A DNA stretch of 64,000 bases from a virus, in IMG/VR virus record IMGVR_UViG_3300047444_000577, positions 34,441 to 98,440 of that record. One strand, written 5' to 3'. Positions 57,625-64,000 of this stretch are shown in pieces (the stretch's first letter is position 1; each line of letters opens with the position of its first letter). The position numbers and the translations under genes are program-made. The notes beneath the pieces were generated by a model. It did not search any database. It had not been told where the DNA came from and was given only the letters and a program-made list of their open reading frames with translations.

Positions 57625-57997
57625 GTTCGTCCTCCGGGTATGCGTCGTAGTCGTCGTAGTCGTAGCCCTCGGGTTCGTCGCCCTGGGCCATCTGGTCGCG
57701 GTACCGCTCCAGGGCGGAGAGGGTGACGTCCGGGTCGAAAAGCACGGATGAGTCTTCCACGCCCAGCAGTTCGCCCGCCCGCTCCTCCACGCTGGCCTTG
57801 TGGGCCTCGGTATGAAGCGGCTGCGGGGCCAGTCCCGAGAGGATCAGAACCTGCTCGGCCAACTGGCGGGAGAGCGCCTTCGAGACGACCTGGATGTAGG
57901 GATGGTGCTCACCGCCGACGAACTCCGGGGCGGCCTCTTCGGTGTCGCGCAGTGCCTCTATCGCCTGCGTGAGCAGTTCGACGTTGTAGTGACTCAC
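57617..57997 (-). CDS. Hypothetical protein, first gene of the operon
   Basis: 126 aa from a GTG at 57997 with CAGGAGG upstream; a longer frame runs back into the promoter and is rejected. Helical with an acidic Tyr/Asp-rich tail (GYDYDDYDAYPEDELV). It carries LHT at about codons 60-62. The start of a long coupled operon down to 54132. Confidence 0.62.
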   Translation of the reverse strand: MSHYNVELLTQAIEALRDTEEAAPEFVGGEHHPYIQVVSKALSRQLAEQVLILSGLAPQPLHTEAHKASVEERAGELLGVEDSSVLFDPDVTLSALERYRDQMAQGDEPEGYDYDDYDAYPEDELV

Positions 57998-58029
57998 GTG
58001 TCCTCCTGATGTGGGGATCATATGTTCGC

Positions 58030-58083
58030 TATCGGTTCCGAACCGATACTCAGACACTATCGAGCACCGATGCGCAACGTCAA
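58030..58083 (-). promoter_or_regulatory. Early promoter with perfect operator palindrome
   Basis: Minus-strand TTGACG (58083-58078) and TAGTGT (58059-58054) are 18 nt apart. Starting 5 nt past the -10 box is the perfect 19-bp palindrome TATCGGTTCGGAACCGATA (58048-58030), covering the likely transcription start. This is the best copy of the operator family. Confidence 0.72.
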
Positions 58084-58097
58084 GTCATTCTGTGGAT

Positions 58098-58439
58098 CTA
58101 CTTGCTCTTGCCCCAGAAGGAGCCGACCTTCGCTGCGTCGTAATCCTTGTGGGACACGCAGACGGAGCCGGTGTGCTTACCGTCCTGCAGGTCCAACTCC
58201 CAGCACTCGGGATCGGTCTGCTTCGTGGGTGTCCACATCACGATGTACTGATGGCAGGACGTCGTCGTGCCAGACTGCGTGCACGTCGTGCCGTAAACCG
58301 GCAGCCACTCGGTGTAGTGCGACTCCGGGGTGTACTTCTTGCCGGTCACCAGACCCTGCGTGACATCGGTGCCGCAGGCGGCCAGCCCGAGCATTGCCAG
58401 TCCGACCAGGCCGCCAGCGACTACTCGACGAATCTTCAT
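58098..58439 (-). CDS. Small exported lipoprotein
   Basis: 113 aa from ATG 58439. Basic start (MKIRRVVAGGLVGLAMLGLA) and lipobox LGLAAC with the lipid-anchored Cys at about 22. The mature part has three further Cys (TTCTQSGTTTSCHQY; DPECWELD; GSVCVSH) that could form disulfides. Anchored outside the membrane of a lysogen or infected cell, it could act in superinfection exclusion, which is a common role for phage lipoproteins; that is inference. Confidence 0.72.
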   Translation of the reverse strand: MKIRRVVAGGLVGLAMLGLAACGTDVTQGLVTGKKYTPESHYTEWLPVYGTTCTQSGTTTSCHQYIVMWTPTKQTDPECWELDLQDGKHTGSVCVSHKDYDAAKVGSFWGKSK

Positions 58440-58447
58440 GTCACTTC

Positions 58448-58735
58448 TCACTTCTTCTCTGCGACGTAGCGGGCGTGCGCCTCGACGAAGCGTGCGTATG
58501 CGCCTTCCACCAGCACCGCGTCGCCGTACGACGGCCAGGTGAATCCCAGGACCCCCGCCACGGCGTCGATCAGCGCCTCGCGGACGACCGTGTCCCCCCA
58601 GCCGTAGTCGAGGGCTTCTGCAGCCAGGTCGGGGCGCAGGGTCATCGCGGCGTCCAGGACGCTCCTGTGCACCACGAAGTCACCCAGGTAGTAGTCACTC
58701 AGCGTCTCCTGCAACTGCTGGTGATAGAAGGGCAC
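58448..58735 (-). CDS. Hypothetical protein
   Basis: 95 aa. Helical (FYHQQLQETLSDYYLGDFVV; DTVVREALIDAVAGVLGF) with aromatic residues. It is the first gene after the operator-type site at 58749-58767 and is followed by the lipoprotein gene. Confidence 0.6.
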   Translation of the reverse strand: MPFYHQQLQETLSDYYLGDFVVHRSVLDAAMTLRPDLAAEALDYGWGDTVVREALIDAVAGVLGFTWPSYGDAVLVEGAYARFVEAHARYVAEKK

Positions 58736-58748
58736 GCCAGTCCTTTGC

Positions 58749-58767
58749 TATTGATTCCGAATCGGTA
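58749..58767 (-). promoter_or_regulatory. Operator-type palindrome upstream of the 58735 gene
   Basis: TATTGATTCCGAATCGGTA, a slightly imperfect copy of the palindrome, only 14 nt before the ATG. A TTGACA box lies further upstream on the minus strand, but its spacing to a -10 box is unclear. Confidence 0.5.
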
Positions 58768-58853
58768 CTCGTGAAGCGTAGCAACTCTCCCCGATCCGCA
58801 CAACCCATTGTCAATCAACCCTTCGGAGTGGCTTGCGAGGGACGGCACGACAA

Positions 58854-58885
58854 AGCCCCCCACCTTGTCCTGCAGGTGAGGGGCT
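58854..58885 (-). terminator. Terminator of the 60.2-58.9 kb operon
   Basis: AGCCCCcCACCT pairs with AGGTGaGGGGCT over an 8-nt loop. Confidence 0.8.
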
Positions 58886-58920
58886 GCTGTATTACGGAGA
58901 AACTTCCAGGTCAGCGGCTA

Positions 58921-59160
58921 TCAGCGCACGTCGTAAGGCAGGCCGAGGGAGGGTTGTTCCGAACCGCGACACCGAGTGTAGGGCGCGCTGTTGTGCACCC
59001 GAACGCAGTTGTCCTTCCGTAGTACTGGGTTCGTCTCACACGCCCGGCAGATACCGCGCGGAGGACCGGCCCAGCCCTTCGCCTTCTGCTCGGCGTACGA
59101 CGCCACGACGTAGTACTTGCCGGAAGGACCGTACTCCCCGTGGTCGGCGGGCTTGCTCAT
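58921..59160 (-). CDS. Small Cys-containing hypothetical protein
   Basis: 79 aa with four Cys/His groups (RGICRACETNP; DNCVRVHNS; TRCRG) that could bind zinc. ATGA overlap with the upstream gene. No family is recognised. Confidence 0.6.
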   Translation of the reverse strand: MSKPADHGEYGPSGKYYVVASYAEQKAKGWAGPPRGICRACETNPVLRKDNCVRVHNSAPYTRCRGSEQPSLGLPYDVR

Positions 59161-59537
59161 CCCTCGGCCCCAGCGTCGTCGAGCAACTTGAGCACGGCCT
59201 CCAGCACGGCGGTCGGCTGCTTCTCGGAGCGCCAGTTGTACTCGAATCCGTGCTTGCGAAGTCTCTCCGTCAGGCTCTCTCGCTGCTTCTCGTCCGCCAC
59301 GGCCTCCCGCGTCATCAACTGCGAGTGCCCGTAGCCGTCGTTGCGGTAGCCACCTTCGATCTTGTACGTGTGCGTCTTGCCGTCCGGGTGCGCCTCCATC
59401 TGCGGGATATGAACCAGCGTGCGACCGACCTTGACGATCGTCACCTCACGAGGAACCTGGTCCCTCTCGCGCTGGCCGCCCGTCCGAACGAACAGCAGCA
59501 CCTTGTCCCCGGCCTTGACGCCGTCCAGGCTGCTCAT
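59157..59537 (-). CDS. Hypothetical protein with KOW/SH3-like N-terminus
   Basis: 126 aa from ATG 59537 in an ATGA overlap. VKAGDKVLLFVRTGG then REVTIVKVGRTLVHI look like an SH3-type barrel; the rest is a charged helix ending in an acidic tail. Unrecognised. Confidence 0.6.
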   Translation of the reverse strand: MSSLDGVKAGDKVLLFVRTGGQRERDQVPREVTIVKVGRTLVHIPQMEAHPDGKTHTYKIEGGYRNDGYGHSQLMTREAVADEKQRESLTERLRKHGFEYNWRSEKQPTAVLEAVLKLLDDAGAEG

Positions 59538-59785
59538 CCTTGTTCCTCCTTGATGTACACGTCCGCCACCTCGCGCATGGCGTCCAACCGAGCGGCAGCC
59601 TGCGCGAGCTGCTGGGCGTACTGGGCGAGACGGGCAGCCTCTCCCGCGACCATGCCGACGCGGATGCTCGGCCCCGCGAACTGGGTAGCGATCTGCGCCA
59701 CGCTCATGGCGTCCCGTTCGAGGGCGCTCAGCGCGCTTGCGATCTGCCGACTGATGAGCCCGTCGGCCAGCGGGTCGTTGCTCAT
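59534..59785 (-). CDS. Small Ala-rich helical protein
   Basis: 83 aa with long helices (QIASALSALERDAMSVAQIA; EAARLAQYAQQLAQAAARLD). Probably an oligomeric coiled-coil. Overlaps both neighbours by 4 nt. Confidence 0.6.
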   Translation of the reverse strand: MSNDPLADGLISRQIASALSALERDAMSVAQIATQFAGPSIRVGMVAGEAARLAQYAQQLAQAAARLDAMREVADVYIKEEQG

Positions 59786-60243
59786 GCACTGCCACCCTTC
59801 CCGGACACCGAGTCGAGCGCGTCGGCCACGTCGATCAGCTTGTCCTGCAGCTCACCCCAGATCTGCTCGCGGTCCTCGGCCGCCAGGTCCCGGTCGTCGA
59901 GGGAACTCTCGTACTCGTCGACCACCTCGGTCAGCGCCTCGACCGCGCCGTCCAGGTCGGGGGTCTCCTCCTCGGAGATGCTGAGCATCCCCCGGAACGT
60001 CTCGATCGCGGCCTGGCGCTTCGCGTGCTCGGCATCGTCGATGACGGCATGATCGCGCAGGTCGTCGAGCGCATCAACCATCTCGTCGAGGTTGTCAGTA
60101 AGCGTCTCGACGGCCGAGGTATAGGTGGAGGTCTTCTCCCTGATCTCCTCCAGCTCACCGAGGACGTTGTCCCTGACGTCGTCCAGGTTCGCCCGGCTGC
60201 GCTTCCGCTTGGCCATCTTGCGCAACGTGTCGCTGTCGATCAC
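59782..60243 (-). CDS. Coiled-coil hypothetical protein
   Basis: 153 aa, almost entirely acidic coiled coil (NLDDVRDNVLGELEEIREKT; DLAAEDREQIWGELQDKLID) after a basic start (MAKRKRSRANL at residue 10). No promoter of its own is clear; a hairpin lies upstream at 60280-60315. Confidence 0.6.
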   Translation of the reverse strand: MIDSDTLRKMAKRKRSRANLDDVRDNVLGELEEIREKTSTYTSAVETLTDNLDEMVDALDDLRDHAVIDDAEHAKRQAAIETFRGMLSISEEETPDLDGAVEALTEVVDEYESSLDDRDLAAEDREQIWGELQDKLIDVADALDSVSGKGGSA

Positions 60244-60279
60244 TGCCGCTCCCTCGATCTCGTATCAGTCATCCTGCCA

Positions 60280-60315
60280 GGGGGACCGGCCAGCCCATAC
60301 GTAGACCGGTCCCCC
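60280..60315 (-). terminator. Terminator after the methyltransferase-like gene
   Basis: GGGGGACCGG pairs with CCGGTCCCCC over a 16-nt loop, 35 nt past the methyltransferase stop. Confidence 0.78.
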
Positions 60316-60349
60316 GCCCCGATTTCAATTCGACGAAATGGTCCTGCTG

Positions 60350-61090
60350 CTAGTGGACCGGGATCACGCAGAGGACCGTACGCACGCCGGTCCCCGACTC
60401 CTTGAAGGCGTCATCCGGCAGCAGGTCGAAGTAGCCGCCCGCGTCCTCCACCCGGAGCCGGAACGCGACCGTGTCCCGGTTGCTGCGGAAGCCGACCCCG
60501 TTCGCCATCACGGACACGAGCCGACCTCCCGGCTTCACGAACTGCAGCGCGTGCAGGACGTGCCTGATGTCGGCCTGCTTCCCGAACGGCGGGTTCATGA
60601 CCACCCGGTCGTACAGGGGCCCCTGCGGCGAGACTGAAAGGAAGTCGCCCGCAGTCACCGACCGGCAGTGCCCGGTGTCGACCAGCTCCTTGACGAACGG
60701 CTCATGCTGCTCGATCGCGTCGACGACCGCCCGCTGCGAGATCACGTTCACCAGCGCACCCCTACCCGCCGACGGCTCCAGCACGGTCATCCCGCAGTAG
60801 ACGTCGCCGTAGTCGAGCATCTTCAGCCCGATCCACTCCGGCGTGGGGAAGTAGTTCAGGTCCTGCACCGTGGTGACCTCACCGGTCAGCAGGACCTGCT
60901 CGATCCGCTCGGCCGCGACGCCCTCGAACAGGTGGGCCTTCGCGCCCCGGTTCCACTTGCCTCCGGCCGCGACCAGCACCTGGTTCACGGCCTCGTACAT
61001 CTTGCGGTCGAGCTGCCCCACCAGGACCAGCTTCCCGCCGTCGCAGTGCGCCCTGGCCAGCACAGCCATGACGTCCTCGGCGACCTTCAC
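60350..61090 (-). CDS. DNA N6-adenine methyltransferase-like protein
   Basis: 246 aa from a GTG in a GTGA overlap. SAM-binding motif I is TVLEPSAGRGALVNVI (about residue 102), followed by the catalytic NPPF in DRVVMNPPFGKQAD (about 165), the motif IV of N6-adenine or N4-cytosine enzymes. YFPTPEWIGLKML matches the motif X region. No target-recognition domain is obvious. It may protect phage DNA from restriction. Confidence 0.85.
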   Translation of the reverse strand: MKVAEDVMAVLARAHCDGGKLVLVGQLDRKMYEAVNQVLVAAGGKWNRGAKAHLFEGVAAERIEQVLLTGEVTTVQDLNYFPTPEWIGLKMLDYGDVYCGMTVLEPSAGRGALVNVISQRAVVDAIEQHEPFVKELVDTGHCRSVTAGDFLSVSPQGPLYDRVVMNPPFGKQADIRHVLHALQFVKPGGRLVSVMANGVGFRSNRDTVAFRLRVEDAGGYFDLLPDDAFKESGTGVRTVLCVIPVH

Positions 61091-61458
61091 ACGACCCCTC
61101 GCGCTTCCTCGTTGATGTGGATCTCGTTGTCCTCGCGCAGGCCGCAGAACATGCAGCCCGCATCCATCCCCCACGTCAGGTACTCGTCGTACTCGTGGGG
61201 GATCTGCTGCCACGACTCGATCGGGTCACCGAACGTGGGCGCGCGTACTGCGTTCGGCATCCCGATGAACTCCGCCGACAGTCGCTCGATCGCGTCCGGT
61301 GGCCCCCACACGCTGACGCCGCCTTCGAACAGGACCAGCCGCCAGCTCTTGCGCTCGCCGGTCGGGTCGTATCGCGACCAGTCCCGGTCCACGATGCCGA
61401 CCAACCCACTCCAGCGGACCAGGTCCTCGAAGCAGGCCGTCGGGCAGTGCTTGCTCAC
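61087..61458 (-). CDS. Hypothetical protein with C-x2-C pair
   Basis: 123 aa. Alpha/beta start (LVRWSGLVGIVDRDWSRYDP; SWRLVLFEGGVSVWGPPDAI) and a Cys pair near the end (GCMFCGLREDN). Directly coupled to the methyltransferase, so it may act with it. Confidence 0.6.
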   Translation of the reverse strand: MSKHCPTACFEDLVRWSGLVGIVDRDWSRYDPTGERKSWRLVLFEGGVSVWGPPDAIERLSAEFIGMPNAVRAPTFGDPIESWQQIPHEYDEYLTWGMDAGCMFCGLREDNEIHINEEARGVV

Positions 61459-61494
61459 TAGCTCGACCTCAATTCGTCGATTTGGGCCGGTAGT

Positions 61495-61695
61495 TCAGTT
61501 CGCCAGCTCGTACGCCGAGTACCACCGGGTCGGGCAGGTCACGCAGTGGAACGTCAGGCCGATCGTCTTGCCGCCGACGTTGCGCGCACCCACCGGCTTG
61601 ACCGGCTCCTTGTCCGTGCACTCCGGGTTGGGGCACTCCTCGGTCGGCCACTCGTCCTCGGTGAACGGCTCGCACTTGGGCTCACACACGCACAC
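61495..61695 (-). CDS. Small zinc-ribbon protein
   Basis: 66 aa with eight Cys (VCEPKCEP; EECPNPECTD; FHCVTCPTRW), giving one or two zinc knuckles of the kind that bind nucleic acid. GTG start at 61695. The operator/promoter at 61714-61772 lies just upstream. Confidence 0.65.
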   Translation of the reverse strand: MCVCEPKCEPFTEDEWPTEECPNPECTDKEPVKPVGARNVGGKTIGLTFHCVTCPTRWYSAYELAN

Positions 61696-61713
61696 TCTGT
61701 ACCCCTACTCACC

Positions 61714-61772
61714 GAATCGGTATCTCCGAACCGGTATGACTGAATACTATCCTCACCAGTCAAGCGCGTCAA
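61714..61772 (-). promoter_or_regulatory. Early promoter with two operator half-sites
   Basis: Minus-strand TTGACG (61772-61767) and TAGTAT (61749-61744) are 17 nt apart. Downstream lie two direct half-sites, GAACCGGTA (61728-61736) and GAATCGGTA (61714-61722). Confidence 0.7.
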
Positions 61773-61811
61773 GCCACTTCGCGAAATCGCTTGCACCCAT
61801 GGCATGGCGAA

Positions 61812-61839
61812 GCCCCCGACAGCCGAAGCCATCGGGGGC
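61812..61839 (-). terminator. Terminator of the 62.9-61.9 kb operon
   Basis: GCCCCCGA pairs with TCGGGGGC over a 12-nt loop. Confidence 0.75.
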
Positions 61840-61850
61840 GTGCTCGCGCT

Positions 61851-62051
61851 CTAGCTCACTGCATCAACGAATGCGTCGTAGGACGCCGTAGTACTGAACC
61901 GCACATGCGCCCGGTCCGCGACCAACGGCTGCAGCAGCTCCCGCAGCGTCTTGATCTCCTCAGCCTGCTCCGGCGTTGGCACCTCGAACCGGCGCAGGTA
62001 CTTCAGTCGCTTGCGCTGCTCCGTGTAGTCCTCCGCACGGATGTAGGGCAC
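61851..62051 (-). CDS. Small helical hypothetical protein
   Basis: 66 aa, charged helices (RAEDYTEQRKRLKYLRRFEV; EQAEEIKTLRELLQPLVADR). Last gene of its operon. No family is recognised. Confidence 0.6.
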   Translation of the reverse strand: MPYIRAEDYTEQRKRLKYLRRFEVPTPEQAEEIKTLRELLQPLVADRAHVRFSTTASYDAFVDAVS

Positions 62052-62269
62052 TAGATCAGCCCCTTCTCCCAGAGCGAATCCACCAAATCGGCCAGGTCCC
62101 GCTTGCCGTCCTCCTGGGGGAAGGGCCGCATCCTTGGGGGCGAGATCACCATGCGACCGGTGCGCTGCCCCAGCGAAGTCGGCCGCTCGGCCTCACCGAA
62201 CAGTTCACGGAAGGCTTCAGCCTTGGCCTCCCGCCGCAGCGCTGACTCCTCCATCTCCCGCCAGTCCAT
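62051..62269 (-). CDS. Small hypothetical protein
   Basis: 72 aa; basic/acidic helix at the start (REMEESALRREAKAEAFREL) and a short end (LADLVDSLWEKGLI). Overlaps both neighbours by one base in TAATG/TGATG form. Confidence 0.6.
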   Translation of the reverse strand: MDWREMEESALRREAKAEAFRELFGEAERPTSLGQRTGRMVISPPRMRPFPQEDGKRDLADLVDSLWEKGLI

Positions 62270-62922
62270 CAGCTCCCACCCTCCTCGGCCTGCCGCGCGT
62301 TGAGGTGCATCTGCCAGATCTCGTCATCCGTCATCACGACAGCCGGTTCATCCGCCTGCTCGGCAAGCCCATCGACGCCGTTGAGTGTCCGCACCAGCTC
62401 ATCGGCGGTCGCCCGCAGCGTCGCCGCGATGTGCCGGTAGTCGCGCTGCTTGGTGTGCCGGTACGCCACCTCGGCAGCGTGCTGCGCATCCCGCACCTGC
62501 TCGATCGCCCACACCGCACCCGCGCGCTCCGACACCTCAAACGGTGACCTTTCGTCGACCTGCTCGACCCGAGCCAGCGAATTCGTCGAAATTCCGTTGG
62601 CCCGGTCGGTCCAGTGCTGGCAGATCTCCCGAATCCAGTCCGGTGCCACGCTGCCCGGCTCCAGCGGGTCCATGAACTGCACGGCGTAGTCTCGCTTCGT
62701 GACCACCTTGCCGTCCTTGACCTTCGGACCCGTCGCACCGACGGATGCTACCTCCCACGCACCCGTCTCCACGTTCGGCATGATGTTTAGACCGAGCGCC
62801 GTCGGACGCACCGTTCCGAAACTCGGCACCTCCGGGTTCGACGTGTCTGGTGCCGCTGTCGTCAAGTCCATGGGGATATTCCAACTTGCGTGTCCCCGGA
62901 CCGTGTACTCGACCTTGTCCAT
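62269..62922 (-). CDS. Hypothetical protein, first gene of the operon
   Basis: 217 aa, GGGGAG upstream of ATG 62922. Beta-rich first half (HASWNIPMDLTTAAPDTSNP; GAWEVASVGATGPKVKDGKV) and helical second half (AEVAYRHTKQRDYRHIAATL). No motif is recognised. Strong early promoter with operator. Confidence 0.62.
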   Translation of the reverse strand: MDKVEYTVRGHASWNIPMDLTTAAPDTSNPEVPSFGTVRPTALGLNIMPNVETGAWEVASVGATGPKVKDGKVVTKRDYAVQFMDPLEPGSVAPDWIREICQHWTDRANGISTNSLARVEQVDERSPFEVSERAGAVWAIEQVRDAQHAAEVAYRHTKQRDYRHIAATLRATADELVRTLNGVDGLAEQADEPAVVMTDDEIWQMHLNARQAEEGGS

Positions 62923-62931
62923 CGACTCCCC

Positions 62932-62988
62932 TAGCGAATTCCGAATCGGTATGCCCGAACTCTATCTAGCTCCCTCGGTTGGCGTCAA
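62932..62988 (-). promoter_or_regulatory. Early promoter with operator-type site
   Basis: Minus-strand TTGACG (62988-62983) and TAGAGT (62964-62959) are 18 nt apart. Just downstream is the motif TAGCGAATTCCGAATCGGTA (62932-62951), again overlapping the likely start of transcription. Confidence 0.68.
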
Positions 62989-63063
62989 GCCCCTTCGCAA
63001 ATCCCCTTGCTCCCCCATCCCCGTTCCCCAAATCCCCGTATTCCCCGGCCACTGTGACACTGT

Positions 63064-63668
63064 CCCGAACCGATAGTCGTCGTGCTGCGCGAGTTACCAG
63101 GCCCCAATTGTTTGAAATTATGCATTTAAGGGTGGGGGGTCCGTATATATATTCATTTCGCAGCACACTTGACAGCCATTTGTCCAATCGGACATAGCGG
63201 GCACTATCAAGGCATCGCGCTTCCTATCAGTATCTGCACCCTTGACTCTAGGAGTGAGCTGCGTCACATTCCCTGTCCATGCATATGCGAGCCCGAGAGT
63301 CAACAGTTTCACACGATGAATATTATGCATGGCAATTCGCCTTTATTCACGGTAGGCCACTGCCTTTATTGCCCAATTGAAAGGCTGACAATGTGCCCCG
63401 GAAATGGAGTATGGGGCTGGGAGTTGTAGCAACTCGACAATGCCGGGGTGCAATACAGGGATATCAATACCCGCTATTGCATGGGGAGCGTGCAGCCGGG
63501 CGACAGCATGCCAGGGGGAGCGTGTGTGTCTCTCTTCTATGTGTTGTCAGCATGCTTGGAAGGCCTCTCCCGCGCGCGCGAAATGGCGACGGGGGTGTGT
63601 CTGCCAGGGTGGTCCGTCGGCACGCTGTACGCACGTGTGTGGCTCTGTGTATGGGCAGGCATGCAGAA
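63064..63668. other. AT-richer non-coding region of about 600 bases
   Basis: No supported gene. It opens with a half-site CCCGAACCGATA (63064-63075) and an AT-rich patch (AATTGTTTGAAATTATGCAT, then GTATATATATTC). A TGTCCaatcGGACA inverted repeat follows a TTGACA box near 63165. Small frames on the plus strand run through the terminator at 63670 and are not convincing. It could hold a replication origin, a regulatory RNA or a decayed insert. Confidence 0.5.
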
Positions 63669-63669
63669 A

Positions 63670-63704
63670 CCCCCCACCGGCCCGGTATTCGGGTCTGTGG
63701 GGGG
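63670..63704 (-). terminator. Terminator after the 63735 gene
   Basis: CCCCCCACcGGCCCG pairs with CGGGTCtGTGGGGGG over a short loop. Confidence 0.8.
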
Positions 63705-63734
63705 TGCTATGAGCGGTAGGTCAGTGATGCAGGC

Positions 63735-63920
63735 TCACCACGTGGGAGCGTTAGACCAGGCACACGCCTTATCCGGGTGAATCCAGCCGATCCGGCCGTC
63801 CGCGTCCTTGACCTCAATCAAGCCGTGCGCGGTATAGCGCTTCACCGTGACGCGCTCCCTGCCGGACGCGCTTCCGTCATAGATGGACTGTCCGCGCTTG
63901 AACTTCCGTGCCTGCGGCAT
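63735..63920 (-). CDS. Small basic KOW/SH3-like protein
   Basis: 61 aa with AGGAGGAG upstream of ATG 63920. MPQARKFKRGQSIYDGSASG is followed by strands typical of a small SH3/KOW barrel (RVTVKRYTAHGLIEVKDADG; RIGWIHPDKAC). RNA- or DNA-binding is possible. The 80 bases beyond it show only its ribosome-binding site. Confidence 0.6.
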   Translation of the reverse strand: MPQARKFKRGQSIYDGSASGRERVTVKRYTAHGLIEVKDADGRIGWIHPDKACAWSNAPTW

Positions 63921-64000
63921 GGTGTGCTCCTCCTGATGTGGGGTGCTGAGTGGTGAGCGGTAGGTCAGACAGTGAGCGGCGTACGCGCGTGGAACTCAGA

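Noticed and set aside
7547-57817. GGTATGAAG on the plus strand as real antisense start codons
   Set aside because: The resulting frames are shadows with no Shine-Dalgarno site; the conserved reading is LHT in the sense gene.
63448-63780. 110-codon plus-strand frame in the AT-richer region
   Set aside because: It crosses the strong hairpin at 63670-63704 and the start of the 63735 gene, with no ribosome-binding site.
1-64000. CRISPR array, anti-CRISPR operon or retron
   Set aside because: No regularly spaced repeats, reverse transcriptase or recognisable anti-CRISPR-associated regulator was seen.

Overview
The window reads as part of the genome of a temperate, contractile-tailed (myovirus-type) phage of a high-GC actinomycete, most likely Streptomyces. 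The evidence is GC-rich, densely overlapping genes on long one-strand runs; a complete contractile tail set (sheath, tube, gp25-like wedge, J-like baseplate protein, gpD-like hub, spike, tape measure); two recombinases; and Streptomyces-style regulators (XRE plus DUF397, an Lsr2-like protein). The first gene runs off the left edge, so the genome is not complete here.

Layout. 1-29.3 kb (minus strand) is the virion module, in transcription order: large terminase, small unknown genes, portal, scaffold, N4-gp56-type major capsid protein, head/neck genes, beta-helix tail spike, sheath, tube, tail chaperone with a frameshift extension, tape measure, hub, spike, gp25 wedge, baseplate J, tail protein I-like and carbohydrate-binding tip proteins. 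29.4-36.9 kb holds small genes around a tyrosine recombinase (minus) and a large serine integrase (plus). 37-43 kb is a host-flavoured regulatory block: an XRE/TPR regulator, a run of small plus-strand genes ending in a DUF397 protein, a JmjC/cupin oxygenase, then two unknown genes. 43-47.8 kb carries MazG-like, permuted-papain and metallophosphoesterase genes and two lone plus-strand genes. 47.9-49.2 kb has three tRNAs (Asn, Leu, Pro) around a small membrane protein and a secreted LysM-NlpC/P60 hydrolase. 49.6-63.9 kb is an early/accessory region on the minus strand: Lsr2-like silencer, anchored and secreted proteins, HAD phosphatase, nucleotidyltransferase, adenine-methyltransferase-like protein, lipoprotein and many small unknowns in overlapping operons.

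Main discovery. The major capsid gene is split into four exons by three ORF-less group I introns (270-288 nt), and the tail tube gene into two exons by a fourth (291 nt). Splicing at the predicted sites (after U, and after a terminal G) restores continuous 328-aa and 183-aa proteins with family-typical junctions. The guide sequence differs between introns in step with the target exon, and the P7 helix shows compensatory changes.

Other signals. A nine-base word, CTTCATACC or close variants, occurs in 14 genes, always in the sense strand and always in frame as Leu-His-Thr. A palindromic operator-like motif (TATCGGTTCNGAACCGATA and relatives) lies just downstream of TTGACG/TAnnnT promoters through the early region. 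Nearly every operon ends in a strong GC hairpin.
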